DNA of 64,000 nt, taken from contig NZ_CP077725.1 of assembly GCF_024730565.1 (NCBI RefSeq), positions 992,001-1,056,000 on the forward strand, in the 5' to 3' direction. The DNA comes from Clostridium sp. CM027. Lineage in GTDB: Bacteria > Bacillota > Clostridia > Clostridiales > Clostridiaceae. Shown here in pieces: positions 55,001 through 63,650 of the stretch (its first letter is position 1; every line of letters begins with the position of its first letter). Below the pieces are notes generated by a model. It had not been told where the DNA came from and made no database searches. It saw only the letters and a list, made by a program, of their open reading frames with translations. The translations under genes and the position numbers were made by a program.

Positions 55001-56570
55001 TGATGCAAATATAGCTAGGCTAAGGCATTCAACCCCTGGGATTGATTTAATTTCCCCACCACCTCATCACGATATATATTCTATTGAAGATTTAGCTCAG
55101 CTTATTCATGATCTAAAGAGTGTAAACCCTAGGGCCAGAATAAGTACAAAATTGGTTTCAGAGTTAGGTGTTGGAACCATAGCCGCTGGAGTTGTTAAGG
55201 CACATTCAGATGCTATAGTAATAAGTGGTCATGATGGAGGAACAGGTGCTTCCCCACTTTCCTCAATAAAGCATGCGGGGCTACCTTGGGAGCTTGGACT
55301 TGCTGAAACCCAGCAGGTATTGCTTTTAAATAATTTAAGAAGCAGAGTAACCGTTCAAACTGATGGTCAGCTTAAAACAGGACGTGATGTTGTTATTGCA
55401 GCACTTCTTGGAGCAGAAGAATTTGGGTTTGCAACTACAGCTCTTGTAGTGCTCGGTTGTACTATGCTAAGAAATTGTCACTTGAATACTTGTGATATGG
55501 GCATAGCTACGCAAGATCCAGAACTTCGTAAGAATTTCAGGGGAAAACCTGAATACGTGGTGAATTTCTTTACATTTATTTCCAAGGAAATAAGAGAGCA
55601 TATGGCGAGACTTGGTTTTAGAACTATGAATGAAATGATAGGTAGAGTAGATAAAATTAATCAGAAAAAGGCTATAGACCACTGGAAAGCAAAGGAACTA
55701 GATTTATCAAATATTCTATATAAACCTGATATGCCCAAAAGGATTAAGCGGTACTGTGTAATATCACAAGATCACGGGTTAGATACTTCTTTAGATTTCA
55801 AGCTTATTGAAATGGCAAAAATATCCCTAGAAAATGGAATGAAAAGCACCTCTAATTTAGAAATTGAAAATGTTAATCGTTCTGTTGGTGCAATGTTAAG
55901 TGGAAGAATTGCTATGAAATATGGCGCCGCTGGACTTCCTGACGATACAATAACATTAAATTTTGTTGGGGCAGCAGGTCAGAGTTTTGGAGCCTTTGGT
56001 GCTAATGGATTAACATTAAACTTAGTAGGAGATGCAAATGATTATGTTGGCAAAGGATTATCAGGTGCTAAAATAATTGTAAAGACACCAGAAAATTGCA
56101 GTTTTATTCAAGACGAAAACTTCATCGCGGGTAATACAATTCTTTATGGAGCGACTTCTGGTAAGTTGTTTATAAACGGATTAGTAGGCGAACGCTTTGC
56201 AGTAAGAAATTCAGGAGCCCAGGCTGTAGTTGAAGGAATTGGAGACCACGGTTGTGAATATATGACAGGTGGAATTGTAGTTATTATCGGAAGAACAGGC
56301 AGGAACTTTGCAGCCGGAATGAGCGGTGGTATAGCATACGTTATCGACGAAGATGAAACATTAAAATCAAACTGTAATATGGAAATGATAGAGGTAGAAT
56401 TAATAACTTCAGAACCAGATTTATTACAGCTCCATTCGATAATAAAAGAACATTTTGAAGCAACTAACAGCCATAAAGCAAGTAAAATTCTAAATAACTG
56501 GAAAGAATACAAGTTAAAGTTCAAAAAAGTAATACCAACCGCTTACAAAGCAATATTAGAAGGTAAATAG
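52050..56570 (+). CDS. gltB: Glutamate synthase large subunit
   Basis: 1506-residue enzyme that transfers the amide group of glutamine to 2-oxoglutarate. The N-terminal glutaminase nucleophile is expected at Cys23 (KDNCGVGFVA) after removal of a short propeptide. The FMN/synthase barrel near residues 850-1200 includes AHSDAIVISGHDGGTGASPL, and the 3Fe-4S cysteines are in GCTMLRNCHLNTC. A GXGXG-type beta-helix domain ends the protein. GGGGG precedes the ATG. gltD follows 63 bases later. Intact and of normal length. Confidence 0.97.
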   Translation: MSNSIGYPEKQGLYDPAFEKDNCGVGFVANIRGEKTNGIIKKGLKVLVNLTHRGAVGADPKTGDGAGILVQIPDEFLRISCDNLGLELPMAGSYAVGMIFLPKEPALRFQCEGILERIAEEEGQKILGWRSVPIDNRNIGDTAKGTEPIIRQIFLGSNFKDPTLTDEQLQEEFERRLYIIRKRAEREVIKLVNRSTEYFYICSLSSRTIVYKGLLLADQIKGFYIDLQDINFKSAICLVHQRYSTNTFPTWDLAQPFRYLAHNGEINTIRGNRNWMNAREGVLKSKVYGKNIKKLFPIISPNGSDSASLDNMLELLKMDGRSLPHSIMMLIPEVWMSNNDMEDYKKSFYEYHGSLIEPWDGPAVVAFTDGIRIGATLDRNGLRPARYIITKDGFAVLASEAGVLKFKPENIKEKGKLQPGKMFLIDTNEGRIIEDEEVKKAVCTNKPYGEMILKNKLYLEDFDAVINDVKIDKDILKERQQAFGYSLEDLRIILSPMARDGKEPIGSMGNDTPLAVLSNRPQLLFAYFKQLFAQVTNPPIDPIREKMVMSLMNYLGSQDNVLNQDLTDNPFIEIKSPILTNLEVAKIKNLKDNAFKTTTIPITFKADTGIEGFKDALDKLCKRTSARIEEGYNIIVLSDKSVDSYDAAIPSLLALSAVQQHLTRKKTRTSVSIIVETGEARETMHFALLIGYGATGVNPYLAFKSIDNIINDGDIENVSIEKAHENYIHAISQGLLKILSKMGISTIQSYHGAQIFDAVGLSSDLLQKYFGGTSSRIGGIGVDTVAREVLIRHKNAFNKLRKPIAELDVGGAYSWRKGGEHHLFNPDTIFKLQVATKSNDYNLYKEYAKVINEQDKNLCTIRGLFELNYGDGIPIESVEPISEIVKRFCSGAMSFGSISKEAHETMAIAMNRLGGKSNTGEGGEDAERFKVDENGDLRRSAIKQIASGRFGVTAEYLVNADELQIKIAQGAKPGEGGQLPGKKVDANIARLRHSTPGIDLISPPPHHDIYSIEDLAQLIHDLKSVNPRARISTKLVSELGVGTIAAGVVKAHSDAIVISGHDGGTGASPLSSIKHAGLPWELGLAETQQVLLLNNLRSRVTVQTDGQLKTGRDVVIAALLGAEEFGFATTALVVLGCTMLRNCHLNTCDMGIATQDPELRKNFRGKPEYVVNFFTFISKEIREHMARLGFRTMNEMIGRVDKINQKKAIDHWKAKELDLSNILYKPDMPKRIKRYCVISQDHGLDTSLDFKLIEMAKISLENGMKSTSNLEIENVNRSVGAMLSGRIAMKYGAAGLPDDTITLNFVGAAGQSFGAFGANGLTLNLVGDANDYVGKGLSGAKIIVKTPENCSFIQDENFIAGNTILYGATSGKLFINGLVGERFAVRNSGAQAVVEGIGDHGCEYMTGGIVVIIGRTGRNFAAGMSGGIAYVIDEDETLKSNCNMEMIEVELITSEPDLLQLHSIIKEHFEATNSHKASKILNNWKEYKLKFKKVIPTAYKAILEGK

Positions 56571-56633
56571 AAGCTATAGAACTGTCTCTCTTTAGGGACG
56601 GTTCTCAGTTTTCAATTTTTGGAGGTGTTAAAT

Positions 56634-58070
56634 TTGGGAAAATTGTATGGTTTCAAAGAATTCAAAAGAGAAACTGCAAATAAACGCCCTGTAAAAGATA
56701 GAATTAAGGACTCTAAAGAATTATTCATAGAATTTCCAGTTGAAAAACTGCGTCAGCAAGGTGCAAGGTGCATGGAATGTGGTGTTCCTTTTTGTAACTG
56801 GAGTTGCCCTCTAGGAAACTTAATTCCAGATTGGAATGACATGGTATATAAAGAAAAATGGGAAAAAGCATATAACAGGTTAACCCTTACAAATAATTTC
56901 CCAGAGTTCACTGGCAGGATTTGTCCCGCCCCTTGTGAAGGTTCATGTACATTAGGAGTTAATGGAGACCCTGTTGCAATAAGGGAAATAGAATTAAATA
57001 TTATAGAAAAAGCATTTTCACAAGGATGGACAAACCCTTTAGAGCCTAGAGTTCGGACTGGTAAAAAGGTCGCTATTGTTGGTTCGGGTCCATCGGGCCT
57101 TGCGGCAGCTGCTGAACTTAACTCTGTAGGCCATGATGTAACTGTTTTTGAAAGGGACGATGAAATAGGCGGGCTTTTAAGATATGGCATACCAGATTTT
57201 AAATTAGATAAAAGCATAGTTCAAAGAAGAGTGGATTTTATGATTGAGGCAGGAGTTAGCTTTAAAACTAATGTAAATGTCGGAGTTGATTATTCTGTAG
57301 ACACTCTTTTATCTGAATTTGATGCAGTAGCTTTAACTGGTGGTAGTACAATTCCTAGAGATTTATTAGTTGAAGGCAGAGAATTAAAAGGTGTACATTT
57401 TGCTATGGATTATCTAAAACAACAAAATAGAAGAGTTTCAGGCAAAACAATAGAAGCTAGTGAGATAAATGCTAAAGGCAAAGTTGTACTGGTACTCGGA
57501 GGCGGAGATACTGGCTCAGATTGTATTGGAACTGCAATAAGGCAAGGAGCTAAGAGCGTATATCAATATGAAATTATGCCAAAGCCCCCTGTAGATAGAG
57601 ACGACACAATGCCATGGCCTTCATACCCTAGAACACTAAAAACTACTACTTCTCATGAAGAAGGTTGCAACCGCGATTGGAATATTACTACAAGAAAATT
57701 CACTGGTGAAGATGGCGAAGTTACTACGCTCCATGCATCTAAAGTTGAGTGGACACGTAATGAAAAAGGTATGCAACAAATGAGTGAAATACCAGGTTCA
57801 GAATTTGAGCTCAAAGTTGACTTGGTTATTTTAGCTATGGGTTTCTTGCATCCACAACATGAAGGTATGCTTACGGACTTAGCTTTAGACTTTGATAACC
57901 GAGGAAACGTTATTGTAGATGATAATTATATGACTAATTTACAAGGCGTTTTTGCAGCTGGAGATATGAAAAAGGGCCAATCATTAGTTGTTTGGGCAAT
58001 ATATGAAGGTCGCGCAGTTACTAAAAATATTGATAAGTATTTAATGGGGGAAACTTCATTAAGGGGGTAA
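56634..58070 (+). CDS. gltD: Glutamate synthase small subunit
   Basis: 478-residue NAD(P)H-oxidising flavoprotein that feeds electrons to GltB. I place the start at the TTG at 56634 because GGAGG stands 8 bases before it; an upstream in-frame TTG at 56619 lies over this site. Fe-S cysteines are in [20 protein letters not shown] and [11 protein letters not shown]. The FAD motif is [19 protein letters not shown], and the NAD(P)H motif [20 protein letters not shown] small hairpin (56586-56605) in the gltB-gltD gap may tune the subunit ratio. Confidence 0.96.
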   Translation: MGKLYGFKEFKRETANKRPVKDRIKDSKELFIEFPVEKLRQQGARCMECGVPFCNWSCPLGNLIPDWNDMVYKEKWEKAYNRLTLTNNFPEFTGRICPAPCEGSCTLGVNGDPVAIREIELNIIEKAFSQGWTNPLEPRVRTGKKVAIVGSGPSGLAAAAELNSVGHDVTVFERDDEIGGLLRYGIPDFKLDKSIVQRRVDFMIEAGVSFKTNVNVGVDYSVDTLLSEFDAVALTGGSTIPRDLLVEGRELKGVHFAMDYLKQQNRRVSGKTIEASEINAKGKVVLVLGGGDTGSDCIGTAIRQGAKSVYQYEIMPKPPVDRDDTMPWPSYPRTLKTTTSHEEGCNRDWNITTRKFTGEDGEVTTLHASKVEWTRNEKGMQQMSEIPGSEFELKVDLVILAMGFLHPQHEGMLTDLALDFDNRGNVIVDDNYMTNLQGVFAAGDMKKGQSLVVWAIYEGRAVTKNIDKYLMGETSLRG

Positions 58071-58156
58071 GAGCAAATAGTACAATCAGTATGAAATCTC
58101 TCCTGCGTGATTCGAAATAAGAGCTTGAAACGTGAAATTCCATCAAATAATTCTAA

Positions 58157-58258
58157 TCTTTTGCCAATATAAATTTCTCTAACGCTCACATTCGGCTTAC
58201 AGCCGGTTCCCTAGCCTTCCTTACAGGAGGCTCACGAGAATTTTATATTGCCAAAAGA
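58157..58258. mobile_element. 102-base palindromic element (MITE-like)
   Basis: Terminal arms of 24 bases (58157-58180 and 58235-58258) are inverted copies with three mismatches (TCTTTTGCCAATATAAATTT against its mirror). Inside are two further hairpins: CGGCTTACAGCCG (58193-58205) and AGCCTTCC...AGGAGGCT (58213-58232). It is more GC-rich than its surroundings and encodes nothing. This fits a small non-autonomous element or a structured RNA. No target duplication was established. Confidence 0.55.
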
Positions 58259-58366
58259 AGAATTACTAAATGAATTTTCAATGTTTCTGCTCTTCTTATT
58301 TGAAGTCACTTTCGGAGAAAGTTCATACTATATAGTAATTAGCACATCCTATGGTATGTATTTTAA

Positions 58367-58420
58367 TAATATAAAAGATAAGAAGAAGGTTTTATTTAAC
58401 ACAGCCTTCTTCCTATCTTT
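58367..58420. terminator. Long terminator-like hairpin
   Basis: AAAAGATAAGAAGAAGG pairs with CCTTCTTCCTATCTTTT across a 14-base loop (one mismatch). It follows the palindromic element and probably ends transcription from gltD or from that element. Confidence 0.75.
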
Positions 58421-58876
58421 TATATTTTTCAACCTTTAATAAGATCCACAAATGTTGACTTAACTTTGCATCTTACGAAAAATGTAAGTAACGAGAAAGC
58501 ATCTATCCTCGTTATTTTCAATTTTCGACTAATGTTTTTTCTGGACTTAATGGTATGTTACTTCTATTATCAAATTTTTTATCCCAGCATTCTTTCTTTT
58601 ATTTTGTTCCCTTTTTTTTTAAATTGTTCATTACTCGCAAAAATCATTAACAAAACCACTGAAAAACTTGTCCACTCCCATTGAGTTGTAATAATCCCTA
58701 TCAAATTCAAAAGCCTACCACATAGTAATCAGAGCAATAATCAAAGTGCCAAATTTCAAATTTTTCTTCATATAACCTTTATCTCCAAATATAAATTATC
58801 CTTGCAGCACATAATTAAAGAACAGTTCAAATTAACTGCCCCAGCGGTTAAAGCTATAACTTTATTTTACACTCTT

Positions 58877-59335
58877 TTAATATCCTATATCCACTGCAAT
58901 TTTTGAAAGTAAATCCCAATTCTCCTTATCATTAGGATTAATACTCATAAAATACAAATACCGTTGTATTTCTTCTTCTTTTTCAGTAAAAGCTATCGAT
59001 CTATTAGTAGATTGAGGTGTAGCATTTATTGAAATGGACATATAAAGTTTAGATAGTGCAGTTGAACCTCCAGTTTTATTTTCAACGTTAGCATAGGACG
59101 TAAAAGGTAATATAGATATAGCTGTATGTAAATATGCAGATGCCTCCATATAGTAAGATATTTTATCTTCCTCATCAACTTTACTGTAACCAATCCCAAA
59201 GCAACCTACAAGTTCATAAATGCAATGTATAAATACCTCATTCGCTTTTTTTCTTTGTATTTTTTGATTAATGAAAGCGTAAGTTGCAAATAGAAAACTG
59301 ATTATCAGAGCTATTATTAATAAACGTTTTTTCAA
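58877..59335 (-). CDS. Hypothetical membrane-anchored protein
   Basis: 152 residues, start TTG at 59335 preceded by AAGGCGG. KKRLLIIALIISFLFATYAF is a single N-terminal membrane anchor or uncleaved signal, so the body should be outside the membrane. The rest is soluble and partly helical, with two cysteines near residues 38 and 45 (IHCIYELVGCFG). I do not recognise a family. It lies downstream of the padR/SEDS gene pair but 166 bases away. Confidence 0.7.
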   Translation of the reverse strand: MKKRLLIIALIISFLFATYAFINQKIQRKKANEVFIHCIYELVGCFGIGYSKVDEEDKISYYMEASAYLHTAISILPFTSYANVENKTGGSTALSKLYMSISINATPQSTNRSIAFTEKEEEIQRYLYFMSINPNDKENWDLLSKIAVDIGY

Positions 59336-59501
59336 AATAATTCCGCCTTTTTATTTAATGTATTTTCATATTGATTCGTCATAGCTTACACTTATGTATG
59401 TATCGTCCTTTTATGATATAAATAACCTATAATAAAATTATAACATATTTTTCATATTATACTTAAGTAATTATTTAATAATCAACATAGAATTAGCACA
59501 C

Positions 59502-60797
59502 TCATGAATTGGATAAACTTCGCCTTCTATACACACTCATAATAATGCCTACGGATACCATATTAATAATCCCTAAAGAGCCTCCATAGCTTATGAAAGG
59601 AAGTGGAATTCCTATCATAGGGAATAAATTTAGATTCATTAATATATTCGTTGCGAATTGAACTATAAATATACTAATCAAACCGCTTATAAGTAATCGT
59701 CCATAATTATCTCTAACATATTTTGAAACATGTAGAATTCTATATATGAAAGAAACAATAATAGAAATAATAACCGCGGCTCCAAGCCACCCAAAAGTAT
59801 GTACTATATAAATAAAAACAAAGTCTGATTGCATCTCAGGTACCTTTAACAGTGCCTCATTTGCAGAAAACCCATGTCCGAAAATTCCAGATGTATGAGC
59901 TATTTCGTACATCTGTACATTCAAGAACCCTACTCCTCTCGCATCCGAGAATGGGTGTAAAAAAGTAAAAAACCTACTTATTCTATATGGTTCTGATATA
60001 ATATAATACAGAAAACAAATAGTATTAAGTGCAACAATGTAAATTACATATCTTTTTTTCATATTAGATTTAAGAGCTAAAACTATAAATGTAATAAAAT
60101 AAATTCCACAGTAACCTAATCCTTGAGCAGCTAGCATTAAAAGCATTGGAATAATTAAATACCATACAGCTTTAATTAAATTCATTTTTTTATTCCAGTC
60201 ATCGTTATTGAATATACCTGCTAGTGCTATTATAAATACATATAAACTAATTGCTTTAATATCAAATGTAAATCTTCCTACACTGATAAAAGGACTTCCA
60301 TTTATAGGGTGGCTTATAAAAAATGATAAGGTAAATAATAAGCACATGCCTACAAAGATATGTTTCGAATACTTTTGAAGTTTTCTATAGTCAAAGAAAT
60401 ATAATAATACTATACCTATAGTACCAATAGCAGCATATAATAAGCTGTGCTTAAATAGATAATCACTACTTCTGAATGAATTTTTATATTGCATGAGATA
60501 CATCAATGCAACACCTATATTAACGAGTAGTATGGTTAAAATTAATGTAATCCAATCCGGAGTTCCCTTATGTGCTATGTTTAGCTGTTTACCTACTGCT
60601 TCGCCATCTCCCATGCGTTCAACAGCTCTAATTACTGATTCTTCTTGTACTATTCCTTTTTCAGCATATTCGCCTACAATATCCTCAATATGTGAGGATA
60701 GCTCTTGTTTTATTTCTTTATGAGCTCCCTTATACTTTACATAAGAACATACATAATCTATATATTCACTAATTTTAGAATTATCTCCTACGTCCAT
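59502..60797 (-). CDS. SEDS protein (FtsW/RodA/SpoVE family) with N-terminal helical HAAS-like domain
   Basis: 431 residues in two parts. Residues ~1-80 form a soluble helical domain (SEYIDYVCSYVKYKGAHKEI, ELSSHIEDIVGEYAEKG, AVERMGDGEAVGKQLN) like the HAAS/DUF1700 domains encoded beside PadR regulators. Residues ~82-425 are a multi-helix SEDS glycosyltransferase. PEMQSDFVFIYIVHTFGW has the catalytic-type Asp325, and PMIGIPLPFISYGGS (393-407) is the family hallmark. The usual GEE after the Asp is replaced by VHT. It overlaps padR by 10 bases. Role: cell-wall glycan polymerisation or a signal-coupled variant (inference). Confidence 0.88.
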   Translation of the reverse strand: MDVGDNSKISEYIDYVCSYVKYKGAHKEIKQELSSHIEDIVGEYAEKGIVQEESVIRAVERMGDGEAVGKQLNIAHKGTPDWITLILTILLVNIGVALMYLMQYKNSFRSSDYLFKHSLLYAAIGTIGIVLLYFFDYRKLQKYSKHIFVGMCLLFTLSFFISHPINGSPFISVGRFTFDIKAISLYVFIIALAGIFNNDDWNKKMNLIKAVWYLIIPMLLMLAAQGLGYCGIYFITFIVLALKSNMKKRYVIYIVALNTICFLYYIISEPYRISRFFTFLHPFSDARGVGFLNVQMYEIAHTSGIFGHGFSANEALLKVPEMQSDFVFIYIVHTFGWLGAAVIISIIVSFIYRILHVSKYVRDNYGRLLISGLISIFIVQFATNILMNLNLFPMIGIPLPFISYGGSLGIINMVSVGIIMSVYRRRSLSNS

Positions 60798-61129
60798 AAT
60801 ATAGCCCCCCCTAATATTTTATCAACTGTAGAACGGAAAGTTGTCCATTCTTCCTCTTTTGCCTTTAATGATAATCTACCTTCCTCCATTATCCTGTAGT
60901 ACTTTCTAGGACGTTTTCCAGAACCCTCACCCCAATATGCCACAACTAATCCTTTTGCCTCCAAGGTATGAAGAATTGGATAAAGAGTTCCTTCCTTCAA
61001 TGTAAACACACCGTTTGATTTTTCTTCCATTTCTTTTATCATTTCATAGCCATACATTGGTTTTTTATCAATTAATTTTAAAATGAGGATTATCGTACTT
61101 CCCTTTAACAGTTCCTTGTTTATTGACAT
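60788..61129 (-). CDS. PadR-family transcriptional regulator
   Basis: 113-residue winged-helix repressor. LLKGSTIILILKLIDKKPMYGYEMIKEM and KEGTLYPILHTLEAKGLV (read in parts) are diagnostic of PadR. A C-terminal helix for dimerisation follows. It is translationally coupled to the SEDS gene, and HAAS-domain membrane proteins are classic partners of PadR regulators. It likely controls its own operon and may sense or be modulated by the membrane protein (inference). Inverted repeats lie near its start site. Confidence 0.94.
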   Translation of the reverse strand: MSINKELLKGSTIILILKLIDKKPMYGYEMIKEMEEKSNGVFTLKEGTLYPILHTLEAKGLVVAYWGEGSGKRPRKYYRIMEEGRLSLKAKEEEWTTFRSTVDKILGGAILWT

Positions 61130-61157
61130 GTTATTGCCCCCCTTATATTTTTATGGC

Positions 61158-61203
61158 ATATGATACCATTTATACCTAGTAATCCGATACATTGATATCA
61201 TAA
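61158..61203 (-). promoter_or_regulatory. Candidate PadR operator upstream of padR
   Basis: ATATGATA (61158-61165) and TATCATAA (61196-61203) form an inverted pair with 30 bases between them, around the predicted transcription start. TGATATCA inside is itself palindromic. Confidence 0.4.
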
Positions 61204-61208
61204 GTATA

Positions 61209-61236
61209 ATAATAACATTATATTCCAAAATGTCAA
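61209..61236 (-). promoter_or_regulatory. Promoter of the padR operon
   Basis: Minus strand TTGACA (61236-61231), 16-base spacer, TATTAT (61214-61209). Start near 61202, 73 bases before the padR ATG. Confidence 0.65.
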
Positions 61237-61321
61237 TATAGAATATAAATGAGAATTAGTATATTTTTAATTATGTTTTAACAATACCTCTTCTATAAGC
61301 TACTTCCAAACCCTTCAAAAT

Positions 61322-61360
61322 AAAAACACCTAGAAGAACTTCTTCTAGGTGTTTTTATTT
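61322..61360. terminator. Terminator downstream of the branching enzyme gene
   Basis: AAAAACACCTAGAAGA and TCTTCTAGGTGTTTTT pair with a 3-base loop and have T/A runs on both sides. It lies 48 bases after the stop at 61404. Confidence 0.9.
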
Positions 61361-61403
61361 TGTCATATATTACATATCATTACTTTTAGGAATTCATGAT
61401 TTT

Positions 61404-63458
61404 CTACCCTTCCATTGCCTGGCAGGGGTCACTCATTTGAATAACTTTCTTTAGAACTAGCACAGTTCTACTAGGTGAATACACTATAATCCCAGGTTTA
61501 TTCCCCTTATTTCGTAATGTTTTCGCGCTGTATATATAATCTGTTGCAATTCTGTGTTGGCCACCAAATATCGTTTCATCACTATTAAAGATAATCTTAT
61601 ATTCACCCATCTCGCCAGTAGGTAGTTCATATTCTGAGAAAGAAGCAGATGGATTAAAATTAAATAAAAATACTAATTCACCTTTTCTGAAAGCAATCAT
61701 ATTTTGCTTATCATCAGTCCAAAGATTTTGGAGGTCTGTTGCACTTAAAACATTATATGTTTTTAATAAAATTAGCATTTCTTTATCAAAATTTGACAAA
61801 TATTCATACTTAAGATCTTTATTTTCCATCAGACTCCATTGTCTTCTTGCGTAATTATAACTCCAATTATTACCTTCTCTTGGGAAGTCAATCCATTCCG
61901 GGTGACCAAATTCATTCCCCATGAAATTTAAATAGCCTTCACCAGCTAAAGTTATAGTAATAAATCTAATAAGTTTATGAAGTTCTACTGCTCTATTTAT
62001 TATTAAATTATCATCACTTTTTAGCATGTGAGAATACATTTCCTTTCCGCCTAAACGGAACATTAAGGTCTTGTCACCTACAAGTGCTTGATCATGTGAT
62101 TCAGAATACCCTATATTCTTTTCCTTAGGCCGTCTATTAGTTAACTCGTGCCACAACTGACACATGCTCCATTTTTCATCTGGCAGTTCTTTTAACAATT
62201 TCACCCAAAGATCAGGCACTCCCATAGACAAACGATAATCGAAGCCAATGCCACCAAAATCAACTGGCAGACACATTCCAGGCATTCCGCTCATATCCTC
62301 TGCAATAGTTACTGCATTAGGTTTTACTTCTCTTACTAAGTCATTAGCAAATTGAAGGTAAGTAATTGCTTCTATATCCGTATCCATACTAAAGTATTTA
62401 CTGTAATCCGAGAACACTACTCCAAGCCCTTGGTGGTGATATAACATCGATGACACACCATCAAATCGATAACCATCAAAATGGTATTCCTCTAGCCAAA
62501 ACTTAATATTCGACAAAAGGAAATGAAGAACTTCTGGCTTCCCATAATTAAAAAGTTTTGTACCCCATGCTGGATGATTCCCCTTAACTCCAGTATGGAA
62601 GAATTGATAATCAGTTCCGTCAAACTCATTAATCCCCTCAGCTATATTCTTAATTGAATGAGAGTGTACTAAATCAAGTAATACCGCAATTCCCATAAGG
62701 TGGGCAGCATTAACTAATGCTTTAAGCTCTTCAGGGGTTCCAAACCAAGATGAAACAGCAAAAAAATTAGATACTTGATAACCAAAAGAGGCATAATATG
62801 GATGTTGCATTACCGCCATAAGCTGCACAGTATTATAACCAGCAGCCTTTATTCTTGGAAGAATATTTTCTGTAAACTCGCTAAAAGTACCCATTCCTTC
62901 TTTTTCCTGGGACATACCTACATGAGCCTCATATATAAACAATGGCAATTCGCTATCAACATGAAATTCACTATCCCGCCACTTAAATTCAAAGTCTGGT
63001 TGCCAAATTTGTCCTACAAAATCATTAGTAATAGGATCCTGCATCGTCCGCTTAATATAAAGAGGAATTCTATCTCTTGATACACCTTTAGCCACTACCC
63101 TTACCTTAACATAGGATAAATGTTTTAGGGCTTGTACCCCTGGCAAAAAAATCTCCCAATTTCCACTTTCTTTTCTTATCAATGGATGTGTTTGAGGATT
63201 CCAAGAGTTAAAATCGCCAATTAAATAAAGAGCATCAGCCATAGGGGCCCATTCTCTATAAACCCATCCCCCCTTAATTAAATGGAACCCGTAAAATAAG
63301 TCGCCACTCGCAAAAGAGTCAAAGCTTTGATTATTACCAAGTAATTCTTTTTTACAAGATGTATAACGGTCCACTCTAATCCTAATATCACTTTCAAACG
63401 GCTTGAGATATGGATCAATCTCTATTATTTTGATGTTTTTATTTTTATAATCCTCCAT
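61404..63458 (-). CDS. 1,4-alpha-glucan branching enzyme, eukaryote-like (GH13_8 type)
   Basis: 684 residues. A CBM48 domain (~55-150; GWVYREWAPMADALYLIGDF) precedes a GH13 barrel. The nucleophile is Asp333 in DGYRFDGVSSMLYHHQGLG, and the acid/base Glu387 in TIAEDMSGMPG. The sequence SSMLYHHQG and the phrase AEDMSGMP are those of plant/animal/fungal branching enzymes, not of classic bacterial GlgB. It forms alpha-1,6 branches in storage glucan. No glgC, glgA or glgP gene is adjacent, unlike typical glycogen operons. Single gene with AAAGGAA ribosome site. Confidence 0.88.
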   Translation of the reverse strand: MEDYKNKNIKIIEIDPYLKPFESDIRIRVDRYTSCKKELLGNNQSFDSFASGDLFYGFHLIKGGWVYREWAPMADALYLIGDFNSWNPQTHPLIRKESGNWEIFLPGVQALKHLSYVKVRVVAKGVSRDRIPLYIKRTMQDPITNDFVGQIWQPDFEFKWRDSEFHVDSELPLFIYEAHVGMSQEKEGMGTFSEFTENILPRIKAAGYNTVQLMAVMQHPYYASFGYQVSNFFAVSSWFGTPEELKALVNAAHLMGIAVLLDLVHSHSIKNIAEGINEFDGTDYQFFHTGVKGNHPAWGTKLFNYGKPEVLHFLLSNIKFWLEEYHFDGYRFDGVSSMLYHHQGLGVVFSDYSKYFSMDTDIEAITYLQFANDLVREVKPNAVTIAEDMSGMPGMCLPVDFGGIGFDYRLSMGVPDLWVKLLKELPDEKWSMCQLWHELTNRRPKEKNIGYSESHDQALVGDKTLMFRLGGKEMYSHMLKSDDNLIINRAVELHKLIRFITITLAGEGYLNFMGNEFGHPEWIDFPREGNNWSYNYARRQWSLMENKDLKYEYLSNFDKEMLILLKTYNVLSATDLQNLWTDDKQNMIAFRKGELVFLFNFNPSASFSEYELPTGEMGEYKIIFNSDETIFGGQHRIATDYIYSAKTLRNKGNKPGIIVYSPSRTVLVLKKVIQMSDPCQAMEG

Positions 63459-63650
63459 TTAAAAATTCCTTTCGTATTTGAAATTATTGCAAGTCAAAAT
63501 ATTTATTACTAATATATCTAATTCGACTAAATATTATCAATTCCTTTGTTCTTCAAATAAATAAATAAATAAATAATAAACTCAAAAATAATTATAACGA
63601 CTTAAATTTAGTCTATTAGTAATGAAATTATTATATCTATTATATTTTTC

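Larger units (their letters stand above)
58071..58876. other. Gene-poor region downstream of gltD
   Basis: About 800 bases without a convincing gene. It holds a 102-base palindromic element (58157-58258), a long hairpin (58367-58420) and a smaller one near 58490-58515. The plus-strand frames at 58248-58439 and 58466-58684 are Phe/Leu-rich and lack ribosome sites; I do not call them. Confidence 0.6.

Noticed and set aside
58157-58258. tRNA gene, because of cloverleaf-like folding
   Set aside because: No acceptor CCA context, no T-loop sequence, wrong arm lengths, and terminal arms of 24 bases are far too long.
58248-58684. Two plus-strand ORFs (63 and 72 codons) downstream of gltD
   Set aside because: No ribosome sites. 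Compositions rich in Phe, Leu and Tyr are as expected from AT-rich noncoding DNA. The first begins inside the palindromic element and spans a terminator-like hairpin.
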